Shown: positions 12,501 through 20,100 of the stretch, in pieces
How the letters are laid out: every line of letters begins with the position of its first letter
Numbering within the stretch: position 1 is the stretch's first letter
DNA from: Rhinopomastus cyanomelas
Taxonomy: Eukaryota; Chordata; Aves; Bucerotiformes; Rhinopomastidae
Direction: 5' to 3'
Length of the DNA: 64,000 nt
Assembly (NCBI GenBank): GCA_013400115.1
Contig: VXBP01004182.1
Span: forward strand, 715,094 to 779,093
The notes under the pieces: generated by a model
What the model was told of the DNA's origin: nothing
Databases searched by the model: none
What the model saw: only the letters and a program-made list of their open reading frames with translations
Translations under genes and position numbers: made by a program

Positions 12501-15344
12501 AGTGCCCTCAACCAAAGCCAACCCAAAACGCAGGCTGATTCCATGTATTTTTCCTACCTAGCTAACAATATTCTTCTGCCTCACCTCTGTAAAGTTCGCC
12601 TGTAAAGGAAGGGACCACAGCTCCAGCTGGGAGTGTGGCAGCTGGGTGTTCCCACAAAGCTTCTTTGCACCCCAGCTTCAGAAATGCCCCTCTGTCGTCT
12701 GCCAGGTCTGCTCCATACAACAGCTTCAAACCTCAAACAAGCCCAAAACACATCATCTGCAAATGTGTTTTAAGGGTAATGCAAGGGGTGCTTTGCTTTC
12801 CTCCAAAGCATTATTTGCAAGAACAACCTCTTCACGGTGAGGGTGACAGAGCACTGCAAAGGGCTGCCCAGGAGGGTTGCGGAGTCTCCTTCTCTGGAGT
12901 CATTTAAAACTCCCCTGGACATGTTCCTGTGTGCCTGGATCTAAGAGGTCCTGCTGTGGCAGGGGGATTGAACTGGACGATCTTTTCAGGTCCCTTCCAA
13001 TCCCTCCTGTTCCGGGATTCTGTGAAAACTCTTGTTTTCAGACCTTCAGGAATAAAGGCTCTAAGACTTGAAACCCAGCTATGTGCCTTCCTTCAACAGC
13101 CTCACCTTATTCCTCTCACAGACAACTCAGTATCGGCTTCTTCCCTGTGAAATACTATCAGGTATCTTCAGCAAAGAATTCAAATCAGACTAGGGCTCAC
13201 ACCACAACCGAAATCACCAGCTGCTCATTCTTAACTGAAGGATTCTCCCTGGAATCCTGCACGCACACTCCTTGCCCTGTAATCACCTGCCACCGATTTT
13301 AATAGCCTGCCACAAAATCCTTCTCAGAAGGGTGTATAATTATGCTCTGCTCACATGCAGAGAAACAAGAAATCCAGGATCTCAACGAGCTGTTCAAACT
13401 GTTCCAACCTCCTTTACGCAGAGCTCTGAATTGATAAATTAGTTGTCCCTTCTGCAAGTGGGAATGGGTACACTAGAAAAACACCACCTTCTTAACTTTG
13501 GCTGTGACAACACATGTAAGAAAACTGGTTTTTAAATGCAGAATAGTGATTTCAAGACCCTAACCTTCCAAAAAGGAAGACAAGCCACTTTAAATGAAAC
13601 TAAGCTCATGTATTCCTGGGCTTTTATGGCCTAGGACAACAAACCAAGTTTAACTAACTTAGGTAACTACAGCAACGCTGAGAGTTCTGCTAGTCTCACT
13701 TTAGATGAGGAGCAGGCAGGACACACACACATTAATGGCAAAATACACTCCTGATTAGAAAGCCCTGAACACCAGAATGACAATCGTTGCTTAGGAAACT
13801 ATGTTGTTGAAACGGTTAACTCGTGTTCCTGTCCTGTAGTTCTGTGGTGCCTTGGAGCCACACAATCACAGAATATTAGGGATTGGAAGTAACCTTGAAA
13901 GATCATCTACTCCAATTCTACAAGCAAGAGCATCAGTCCCACCCAACAAAACCTCTGCACTCTTTGCTAGCTTGAACAAGCACACACACATCCATAAAAG
14001 CAGAGAATGTGAGGTACTGAGACTTCATCAGCTGATTAATCTCTTGAGAACTGTGGACTTTGCCAGAATTTACTCCTTTGCTGGCCTGATTTTGGGGTTT
14101 TTTACACTGATCATCAAGAGAGATCATGTAGGCTTGTGTACATGGCTGTGAAGAGAAACGATGGGCCTCATGTCAAGGGCAATGGGTGTGAGCTGGAACA
14201 TAGAAGGTTCTGCATCAGTATGAGGAGGAACTTCTTCACAGTGAGAGTGATGGAGCACTGGGCAGCCTCTACCAGGGCTCTCTCACCCTCACTGGCAAGA
14301 AATTCTTTCTCATACTGATGTGAAACCTCCCGTGTTCCAGCTCACACTGTCCCTTGTCCTATCGTTAGATGACACTGAGAAGTTAATGGGATTTCAAAAA
14401 TATTTATGAAAGCGGTTCTGAACAGAATAAAATTTAAGCAAGCAACAAAGAATATTAGCAGTTACTGATTATAATATTAATTAGCAGGGCTGTCAGACTG
14501 ATGTTTGTTTCCTGTGAGATAACTCAACAGTGAGCAATCTGCAATTACTACATTTGGAAACAGAAGCAAACAGAACCAAAAGAACCTTCAATCTGACAGA
14601 AAACATTCCCCCTCCTTTTTCTTTGAAGACACAGGATCACAGAATCGTTCAGGTTGGAAACGACCTTTAAGATCATCAAGCCCAACCACTAACCCAACTG
14701 TCCGAAGGCCACCGCTAAACTCTGTCCCTGAGTAAACCTGTAAACAGGTCCAGGGATGGCGACCCTCTGGGCAGCCTGTTCCAAGGCCTGGTGACCCTTT
14801 CGATATATTTTTCCCACTGTCCAACCTAAACTTTCTCTGGCAGAACCTCGACTCCTTCCCACTCCAGCAGACACCCCAAGACGCCTGTGACGAGGACGCC
14901 TGTAAAGGACTGGGATCGAGGCGGAGCGCCCCGACGGACGGGGGCAGCTCCGGACGCAGCAGATGTCCCGCCGTCAGCAGTGCGGCTGCCTACCAGGGCG
15001 GACACACCCCCTACCCGGACTGAGCTCCCCACTGAGTCACCGAGGCACAGCCAGTTATTAACGAGCAACACAGGGCTGCCTCCGCCGTGGGGCGGCCACA
15101 CACCCACCGAAACCCCGCCGCAGCGGGACCCCCGCCCCGGCACCGCCCTGCGACCCTCCCCACGGTCCAGGCCGCAGCGGAGGCCCCCGTTCCCGGCCCC
15201 GGTGACTCACGACGCGTGTGCGGCGCGCAGGGACTCGATTTGCCGCTGCCTCTGCTGCTGGAGGCTGGTGCGGGCGGGCAGCGGCGCGGCGGGCGCCGAA
15301 GAGCCGCTGCCGCCGCCCTTTGTGAGGGGGAACAGCCAATTCAT
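3499..15344 (-). CDS. VPS37A: VPS37A, ESCRT-I subunit, complete spliced coding region (11 exons)
   Basis: ESCRT-I subunit that partners TSG101, VPS28 and an MVB12-type subunit on endosomes to sort ubiquitinated cargo. Exons (5' to 3' on minus): 15344-15211, 11125-11051, 10210-10096, 9118-9018, 8915-8699, 7534-7464, 7058-6931, 6853-6795, 6702-6634, 5620-5477, 3579-3499. They total 1194 nt, giving 397 residues plus a TAG stop, the same length as I recall for the human protein. The N-terminus (MNWLFPLTK) begins at an ATG with A at -3. Residues about 20-140 are the UEV-like part (LPPQFPQEKPVISV). Residues 140-215 are a Pro-rich linker (GFPFLPPYPPQE). Residues about 235-380 are the Mod(r) helical domain (MNEQEEVLLEQF, KKMQRQHELSE, EDFLEGK). 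The protein ends SQFHAPL. It diverges from CNOT7 out of a shared CpG island. Assignment is by remembered family sequence, and phase closes at every junction. Confidence 0.97.
3955..4650 (-). mobile_element. CR1 copy, about 700 nt, VPS37A intron 10
   Basis: Among the longest GATTGG-type copies here. It keeps a 223-codon open frame (minus, 4634-3963) for the end of the CR1 reverse-transcriptase ORF, suggesting a fairly recent insertion. Confidence 0.9.
4853..5383 (+). mobile_element. CR1 copy, about 530 nt, VPS37A intron 10
   Basis: GATTGG-type, complete 3' end. Opposite orientation to the copy at 3955-4650, 200 bases away, and only 93 bases from exon 10. Confidence 0.9.
5477..5620 (-). CDS. 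VPS37A: VPS37A coding exon 10
   Basis: Residues 324-371, 144 nt, phase 0 on both sides, so skipping would keep frame. Contains EAEEESD and EDFLEGK followed by DDFLSSFMEKR, the end of the Mod(r) domain. Inverted CR1 copies lie in the introns on either side (see findings). Confidence 0.95.
6135..6450 (-). mobile_element. CR1 copy, VPS37A intron 9
   Basis: 315 nt of 3' end (variant start GAATATTCTAGGCTGGAAGG). Lies on the other side of exon 10 from the plus copy at 4853-5383. Confidence 0.88.
6634..6702 (-). CDS. VPS37A: VPS37A coding exon 9
   Basis: Residues 301-323 (core FEKKMQRQHELSE), 69 nt, phase 0 on both sides, part of the coiled Mod(r) helix. Acceptor TTTTTAG, donor GTACAA (non-consensus at +4 to +6). 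Confidence 0.95.
6795..6853 (-). CDS. VPS37A: VPS37A coding exon 8
   Basis: Residues 281-300 (NLLLEPSLEAKRQTVLDK), 59 nt. Acceptor TTTGCAG, donor GTAAGT. A run of seven A at the exon start sets the frame. Confidence 0.96.
6931..7058 (-). CDS. VPS37A: VPS37A coding exon 7
   Basis: Residues 238-280 plus one base. Begins the Mod(r) helical region (NEQEEVLLEQF, LPQLKQVV, KSIEELA). Acceptor CATGCAG, donor GTAAGA. Confidence 0.97.
7372..7442 (+). mobile_element. CR1 internal fragment, VPS37A intron 6
   Basis: AAAGGAGCACTGGCACAGGC to GAGACGTTTAAAA. The 3' tail is missing and exon 6 begins 20 bases later. Confidence 0.75.
7464..7534 (-). CDS. VPS37A: VPS37A coding exon 6
   Basis: Residues 215-237 plus two bases of Ser238, core KMPDVPDTFPELSEL. 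Acceptor ATTTAG, donor GTAAAG. Confidence 0.94.
7866..8332 (+). mobile_element. CR1 copy, CCAACC-type, interrupted, VPS37A intron 5
   Basis: Segments 7866-8142 and 8215-8332 form one plus-strand copy. It is interrupted by a minus-strand GATTGG-type stub, which dates the two families relative to each other. Confidence 0.85.
8143..8214 (-). mobile_element. CR1 stub nested in an older CR1
   Basis: 72 nt of GATTGG-type 3' end (ATCATAGAATCATTAGGG to CAACAGGATC). Host text continues on both sides. Confidence 0.85.
8699..8915 (-). CDS. VPS37A: VPS37A coding exon 5
   Basis: Residues 142-214, the Pro/Ser/Thr-rich linker between the UEV-like and Mod(r) domains (QGFPFLPPYPPQE). Largest exon, 217 nt. 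Acceptor TTTTAG, donor GTCTGT (weaker than the others). Confidence 0.95.
9018..9118 (-). CDS. VPS37A: VPS37A coding exon 4
   Basis: Residues 109-141 plus two bases of Tyr142, with core SDLGKIIQSLLDEFWKNPP. Acceptor TTTTTCCCAG, donor GTAAGT. It is separated from exon 5 by an intron of only 102 nt. Confidence 0.96.
9736..9850 (-). mobile_element. CR1 3'-end fragment, VPS37A intron 3
   Basis: GATTGG-type. Its outer end runs into a GCTAATGATTCTGTGG scrap of plus-strand CR1 tail, so at least two pieces are joined here. Confidence 0.8.
10096..10210 (-). CDS. VPS37A: VPS37A coding exon 3
   Basis: Residues 70-108, including PPQFPQEKPVISVFPP and a DKQG turn, the heart of the E2-variant fold. Acceptor TTTGCAG, donor GTACGT. 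The exon ends in phase 0. Confidence 0.96.
11051..11125 (-). CDS. VPS37A: VPS37A coding exon 2
   Basis: Residues 45-69 (core IAEIQKDVEYRLPF) plus two bases of Ile70. Acceptor CAG before 11125, donor GTAAGT at 11050. Start of the UEV-like domain. Confidence 0.96.
11178..11215 (+). mobile_element. CR1 tail scrap, 52 bases from VPS37A exon 2
   Basis: About 38 nt (CATCTTTCGAGATCCCTTCC to AATGATTTC), just upstream of the exon 2 acceptor in gene sense. Confidence 0.6.
11463..11706 (-). mobile_element. CR1 3'-end fragment, VPS37A intron 1
   Basis: GATTGG-type, 244 nt, little diverged. Confidence 0.88.
11893..11990 (+). mobile_element. CR1 3'-end fragment, VPS37A intron 1
   Basis: GATTGG-type with a small deletion (GGACTTTTGAGG lacks the TAGATGATC segment). 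Followed by a second plus copy 35 bases on. Confidence 0.82.
12025..12163 (+). mobile_element. CR1 3'-end fragment, VPS37A intron 1
   Basis: GGAGTCTCCTTCTCTGGAGA to TTCTGTGATTCTGTGA. Confidence 0.88.
12278..12320 (+). repeat. Two-copy tandem repeat, period 23
   Basis: Two exact 20-base copies (TAACACAAAGTTGATTTCAA) at 12278-12297 and 12301-12320. Confidence 0.9.
12822..13023 (+). mobile_element. CR1 3'-end fragment, VPS37A intron 1
   Basis: GATTGG-type, ends GTTCCGGGATTCTGTG. Confidence 0.85.
13860..13920 (-). mobile_element. CR1 3'-terminal stub, VPS37A intron 1
   Basis: About 60 nt from CACAATCACAGAATATTAGG. Confidence 0.72.
14150..14270 (+). mobile_element. CR1 internal fragment, left arm of an inverted pair
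   Basis: GGGCAATGGGTGTGAGCTGG to GGAGCACTGGGCAGCC. Joined head-on to the same segment in reverse. Confidence 0.82.
14271..14385 (-). mobile_element. CR1 internal fragment, right arm of an inverted pair
   Basis: Covers the same CR1 segment as 14150-14270 in opposite sense (GTTCCAGCTCACACTGTCCC). Confidence 0.82.
14635..14862 (-). mobile_element. Old CR1 fragment next to the CpG island
   Basis: CAGGTTGGAAACGACCTTTAAG start and TGGGCAGCCTGTTCCAAGGC. Diverged subfamily. Confidence 0.75.
15211..15344 (-). CDS. VPS37A: VPS37A coding exon 1
   Basis: Residues 1-44 plus two bases of Ser45. ATG at 15344-15342, donor GTGAGT at 15210. A Gly/Ser/Ala/Pro-rich stretch follows the conserved WLFPLTK start, then a Gln-rich segment before the exon end. 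It lies inside the CpG island and is very GC-rich. Confidence 0.95.
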
Positions 15345-15635
15345 GCTCCCGCCCGCGCCCCTCCGCTGCCACCGCGCACCGGCCTCGCGACCTCGCGCGT
15401 GCGCGCGGCGGCAGCGGCGGCGGCACCGCCTCGCGCTCTCCCCCGCCGCTCCTAGCCACCGCCCCGTTCTTTCCGGCGGAGAGTCACGCGGGATGCGCGT
15501 CACTGCTGCGCGTCCGCGACGCGAAGGCCGGAAGGGAGGAAGGAAAGAAGGAAAGGAAGAACGTCGCGGGCGCCCCTGCCGGCCCGGGAGGAAGGGAGCG
15601 GGGCGGAGCGGAGGGGCGGGGCGGAGCGAGCGGTG

Positions 15636-15640
15636 ATTGG
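15636..15640 (-). promoter_or_regulatory. Reverse CCAAT box
   Basis: GATTGG context next to GC-box sequence at 15613-15622, the usual arrangement of a TATA-less NF-Y/Sp1 housekeeping promoter. Confidence 0.5.
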
Positions 15641-15707
15641 CGCGGCCGCCGTCGGTCAGAGTGGGAGGTGAGGCGGGGGCAGGATGAGAGGCGGCGGCGC
15701 GCGGCTA

Positions 15708-15715
15708 TGACGTAA
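15708..15715. promoter_or_regulatory. CRE/ATF-like site TGACGTAA
   Basis: Eight-base match to the CREB/ATF half-palindrome, about 100 bases upstream of the probable CNOT7 first exon and in the shared promoter. Confidence 0.5.
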
Positions 15716-15789
15716 TGGCTTTGTGCGGTGCGCGGCAGCGCTTCCTGCGTCTCGCGCGGCGACTGGCGGCTCGCGGAGAAGGGGGGCGC

Positions 15790-15877
15790 GCGCACGTCCG
15801 GGGCCGCCGCGGGGCNNNNNNNNNNNNNNNNNNNNNNNNNNNNNNNGCCCCGGCCTGGCCCGGCCCGGCCCGGCAGC
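15790..15877 (+). other. CNOT7: CNOT7 non-coding exon 1 (probable)
   Basis: A strong donor (GC followed by GTGAGTGAG) sits at 15878. The next acceptor is at 16958-16959 before the coding exon. The transcription start is not visible and part of the exon is lost in the N run. Confidence 0.6.
15816..15846. other. Assembly gap, 31 N
   Basis: Run of N in the CNOT7 leader. The flanks are C/G homopolymer-like and self-complementary (GGGGC before, GCCCC after), which probably blocked sequencing. Confidence 0.99.
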
Positions 15878-16404
15878 GTGAGTGAGCAGCGGGGAACGAG
15901 GGGCGCGGGCGCGGGCAACTGGGCGGGACGGGACGCGACGCGACGGGACAGCCGCTCCCTGCGGGGGGCCAGGACCGGGTGGAAGCGGGGGTGGCCGTTT
16001 CTCCAGTGAGTCTCTGTCTCTCGGGTCGCTGCTGCCATGTGCCGGCTGCCGTGGCTCCTCCGGGCGCTTCTCAGGCCTTGTTCTGTGAAGAGGCGCCCGG
16101 GAGCTCTGCCCGGGTCTGTCGGAGCCGTTGCCCGCCTCCCCGCGCCCATCGCTCTGGTTTAGTGCGGCCCGCGCGGGCTGCAGGAACTCCCCAACGCTGT
16201 TTGCCACCGCGAGTTCGGGCAACGCTCCCTCTTGGCCGCTTCGCTCCTCGTTGCAGCCCGGGGATCCGCAGGAATGTGCTGTGCTCACCCCGGGACGGGG
16301 AATAGCGCTGCGAGCTCTGGGTATCTCTTGTATTGGTTGAACTAGAGTTCGCTTTGCCTGGTTTTGCTCAGAAAGTAAAGTGCCCGATGAAATCTCCAGG
16401 GCTT

Positions 16405-16790
16405 CAGTTCGGGGTTGTTCAGCCCGGAGAGGAGAAAAGGCTCCGTGGGGACCTTATAGCAGCCTTCCAGTACCCGAAGGAAGCCTGTAGGAAAGCTGGA
16501 GAGGAACTTTTCACGAGTGCTAAAACAGAAGGGCGTGGTTTCAAGCTAAAAGAGGGTAGGTTTAGGCTCGATCTTAGGAAGAAATTCCTCGCTGAGAGGG
16601 TGCCGAGGCACTGGAACAGGCTGCCCAGAGAGGTTAAGGATGCTGTATCCCAGGAAGTGTTCAAGGCCAGGCTGGATGGGACTCTGGGCAGCCTGGTCTG
16701 ATGAGAGGTGTTCCTGCCCATGGCAGGAGTTTGGAACTAGATGATCTTACACGTCCCTTCCAACCTAAACCATTTAGTGGTTTCACGATT
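16405..16790 (+). mobile_element. Old CR1 copy, CNOT7 intron 1
   Basis: About 385 nt, CAGCCCGGAGAGGAGAAAAG to the CATTTAGTGGTTTCACGATT tail. Retains an open frame for the CR1 ORF end (16333-16701) although its tail is of an older type. Confidence 0.85.
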
Positions 16791-16959
16791 GTAGTCTGAA
16801 CCACTCGCATAGGTGACGTTAGCGTGGTTTTGGTGGTTTATATTGTGCTGCATTTAAGAAATTCTGAAGAATAAAGCTTGTTCTTGGTCTTTAATAGTTT
16901 TTCAGGTATATAAAGACTAAAAACATAGACTTTGATGCTTTGCTTTCTTTGTCTCTTAG

Positions 16960-17033
16960 GTTAGAAAAAATCATCTTTATGAAACTGATCTTCATTCAAG
17001 CGTAGCTTTTGATGGTCTCTAAAGCCCCCCACT
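16960..17033 (+). promoter_or_regulatory. CNOT7: CNOT7 leader in exon 2 with two upstream ORFs
   Basis: Acceptor CTCTTAG ends at 16959. uORF1 is ATG 16979 to TAG 17005 (MKLIFIQA). uORF2 is ATG 17012 to TAG 17059 (MVSKAPHYASSYRRP), out of frame and overlapping the CNOT7 start at 17034. Confidence 0.8.
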
Positions 17034-17150
17034 ATGCCAGCAGCTACCGTAGACCATAGCCAAAGAATCTGTGAAGTTTGGGCTTGTAACTTGGATGAAG
17101 AGATGAAGAAAATTCGTCAAGTTATACGGAAGTATAACTATGTAGCTATG
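17034..17150 (+). CDS. CNOT7: CNOT7 coding exon 2
   Basis: Residues 1-39, including ICEVWACNLDEEM and the strand leading into the active site. Donor GTAAGG after Met39, phase 0. Confidence 0.97.
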
Positions 17151-20100
17151 GTAAGGGGGCATGTGATGTTTATCTAGTAAATCACTACAAAAAAATATGA
17201 TTCCTTCATTTGCGGCCAGTACGCTGAAGAAATAAGCTTGTTCATCTGTTTTAATTGAAAGAAAGGATTTTAAATGTTGAATTAATGCAGATAGACCCTA
17301 CCTTTTAAACAGCTAAATTTACACATGGTGTTCTCGTGCTATGAAACTTGGTCTGGGTGATCCTGTTGTGGTGAGGGGATTGGACTGGATGATCGTTAGA
17401 GGTCCCTTCCAATCCCTAATGCTCTGTAATTCTGTGGAACAGTTAAATGTTTGAAATATGTTCTGTTAAAAACAAGCAACTTTTTATGGGTGTCTTGTGT
17501 TAATTCTCTTCCTGTAGGATACAGAATTCCCTGGAGTAGTTGCAAGGCCTATTGGAGAATTCAGAAGCAATGCAGACTATCAGTACCAGCTCTTACGCTG
17601 CAATGTAGACCTGCTAAAAATAATTCAGCTGGGACTGACGTTTATGAATGAACAAGGCGAATATCCTCCAGGAACTTCAACTTGGCAATTTAATTTTAAA
17701 TTTAATTTAACGTAAGTGTTACACCTCTATGCTGCTGAATGTTTGCTGTTGTGTGTTGAATGTTCCTGTGTGACTGGATGTGAGGGATCCTGCTGTGGTG
17801 GAGGGATTGGACTGGATGATCTTTCAAGGTCCATTCCAATCCCTAATGTTCTGTGATTCTGTGAAGTATGGGTTTGATATTTTTGGTGTCTTTGAACTTG
17901 CCATATAAATGGGGGATGGGAGTGCTCTGAAGTCTCAATAGAAGACAGTAGTGAGCCTGTTAAGTGTGGAAGAAAGAAGGGGAATGAATTAATAGTTTCC
18001 AAACTGTGATCTGAGCAGAAGAGCCTATGTTAGGTTTTATTCAGAGCTTCAGAAGTATATTAAGTGTTAAGCAACTGCCAACAAAAGTTGGTTTCCATCC
18101 AGTTGTGCCAGATGCTGCACAGATAAGACAGATAAGTTAAGGCAAGACGTAGGTAGTCACCTAACTAACGTGTTGCTAGTTCACTGGGGCGATTTTATGG
18201 AGGAAAAAAATTGGTAGAGTATGCAGGTGCTGTGTGAAGCATGAAGTTTAATTCTTTTTCACATGAGGAGAGGAAGTTGAGGAAGTTCTTATTTCTATCT
18301 CCATCTAAACTTCCTCTTGTGGGATGGCACTGTGCCCGGTGTTCTGCTCCTAAAGCAAAACAGGTATTGGCTGTTCCCAGAAGGTAGTTTTTGGGGTGTA
18401 TGGTTCCAGCCAGGTGTTGCTTTTAAGGAACACAAAATTTCATTAAATTAACTCCATGTCTGATTGTTCCAGAGCAGCAAAACGAGAATTAAATGTTTTT
18501 AGTGAAATAGGCCCGTTTGGTTTGGATGGTTCTTTAATTTGTTATGGAGATGGACAGGTGTTGGGAAGTAGATGCCTTAAAGATGGAGAACTAGTGAGCA
18601 GTTGTGCTGCAACACATCTTGAAAATGCATCACAGAACATTAAGGATTGGAAGGGGCCTCAAAAGATCATCACTGTGTTCTGATGAATGGTGACTTGCTC
18701 TTAGGAATAAGGACTAAAAGTATGCTACTGAATCTGATAGTCCTGTTCAATATGTTGGTTGTATTGTCTGGGGGGTTGTTTGTGTTTTGCTTGGCTAGTT
18801 TTCTTAATAAGTTGAAAACTACACTGAAGAGACCTTGTAGTATAGTATGTAGTGGGCAATACTAGGAGTATCATATGAGTAGAGCCAGAGTTGCCTATGT
18901 TTTCCCCAGTTAACTGTCTTTGTTATGATGGTATAAACATTAGGGTTAAAAACACCTCCATTTTATCACGTTACCATCTTGTGACAGAAAGAATAAATAG
19001 AGGGATAAGAAGGGATCAGACAAGGTGTAGAGGAGCTTTTCTATCCTGTTAAATTTTATATCCCAAATATGACTATTGAAATTGGTTGTTTAGAAAGAAT
19101 GTTAGACTATCTGATTGTTGAGGGTTGACTAGTTCAAGAAGGACAACGGACTGCTGGAGAGAGTCCAGCACAGAGCCAGTAAGATGGTAGGAGGTTGGGC
19201 ATATGTCTTACAAGGAAAGGTGGAGAGAGCTGGGTCTGTTTATTCTGGAGAGAAGATGACTGAGGGGGATATGCTTACAAGTACCTAAAGGGTGAGCATC
19301 AGGAGGATGGGACCAGACTTGTCTTGGTGGTTCCCAGTGACAAGACAAGAGGCGATGGTCACAAACTGGAACGTAGGTGGTTCTGACTAAACATAAGGAA
19401 AAAACTTTTCACAGTGAGGATAACAGAGCGCTGGCATAGGGTGTCCAGAGTGGCTGTGGAGGTTTCCATCTCTGGAGACATTCAAAACCTGCCCAGACAT
19501 GTTTCTGTGCAGTCCCCTCACAGGAACATGCTCTGACAGATTGGGGCTGGACCAGATCTTTGGAGGTCCCTTCCAACCCCTACCATTCTGTTGACTTGAT
19601 CTAAGTGATCCTGCTGTGACGGGAGGATTGGACTAGATAATCTTTCAAGATCCCATACAATCCCAAATGTTCAGTGATTCTGTGTTTCCAGCTGTAGTGA
19701 GATTTTGACGAGCCTGTGTCTAAAAGTATACATAAGCTTACATCACAAAAGTATGGGAAACACCCGCAGAACTAACAGAGCACTGGCATCTGGAGTGCAG
19801 GCTGTTCCTTGTTCGTTAATCTAACATGTCAGTGCTTCAGCAGTTCCATTTCATTTGTCACAGCTCAGGCAATGGCTCTTAATCAGTAAAACATCTGTAT
19901 TCAAACACTCACTGTGCTCTGTAGATGTGCAAAAGGGGATTTCTAGGCACCTGCAGGAGGAGCAGGAATGTTTCTTGATGAAAGAGGCAAGAATGAAAGT
20001 GCTGGAGGTGGTGAAATCGTAGTGAAGGTTAACAAGACCTATGAGGAATGGTGGTTTGGTAATTAACCCGGGACAAAGTCAGGGTGATTCTGCTCTATGC

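Larger units (their letters stand above)
14880..16300. promoter_or_regulatory. CpG island and bidirectional VPS37A/CNOT7 promoter
   Basis: About 1.4 kb of very CpG-dense, GC-rich sequence in an otherwise AT-leaning window. The VPS37A start codon (minus) is at 15344 and the probable CNOT7 first-exon donor (plus) at 15877, so the two transcription starts must lie within a few hundred bases. No TATA box is apparent. Visible elements: a GC box at 15613-15622, reverse CCAAT (ATTGG) at 15636-15640, CCGGAAG ETS-type site at 15528-15534, a CRE-like TGACGTAA at 15708-15715, and an NRF1-like GCGCGTGCGC at 15395-15404 in the VPS37A leader. Confidence 0.85.

Noticed and set aside
12370..12561. 63-codon plus-strand frame starting MASFRMNAEEKQ as a small gene or retrocopy
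   Set aside because: I recognise no family, there is no poly(A) tract or flanking duplication, and it lies in VPS37A intron 1. Evidence is too weak.
14887..15636. Open reading frame of 249 codons and several overlapping long frames on both strands in 14.8-16.3 kb
   Set aside because: Stop codons are rare in very GC-rich DNA. These frames overlap the CpG island and VPS37A exon 1 and show Arg/Pro/Ala low-complexity sequence only.
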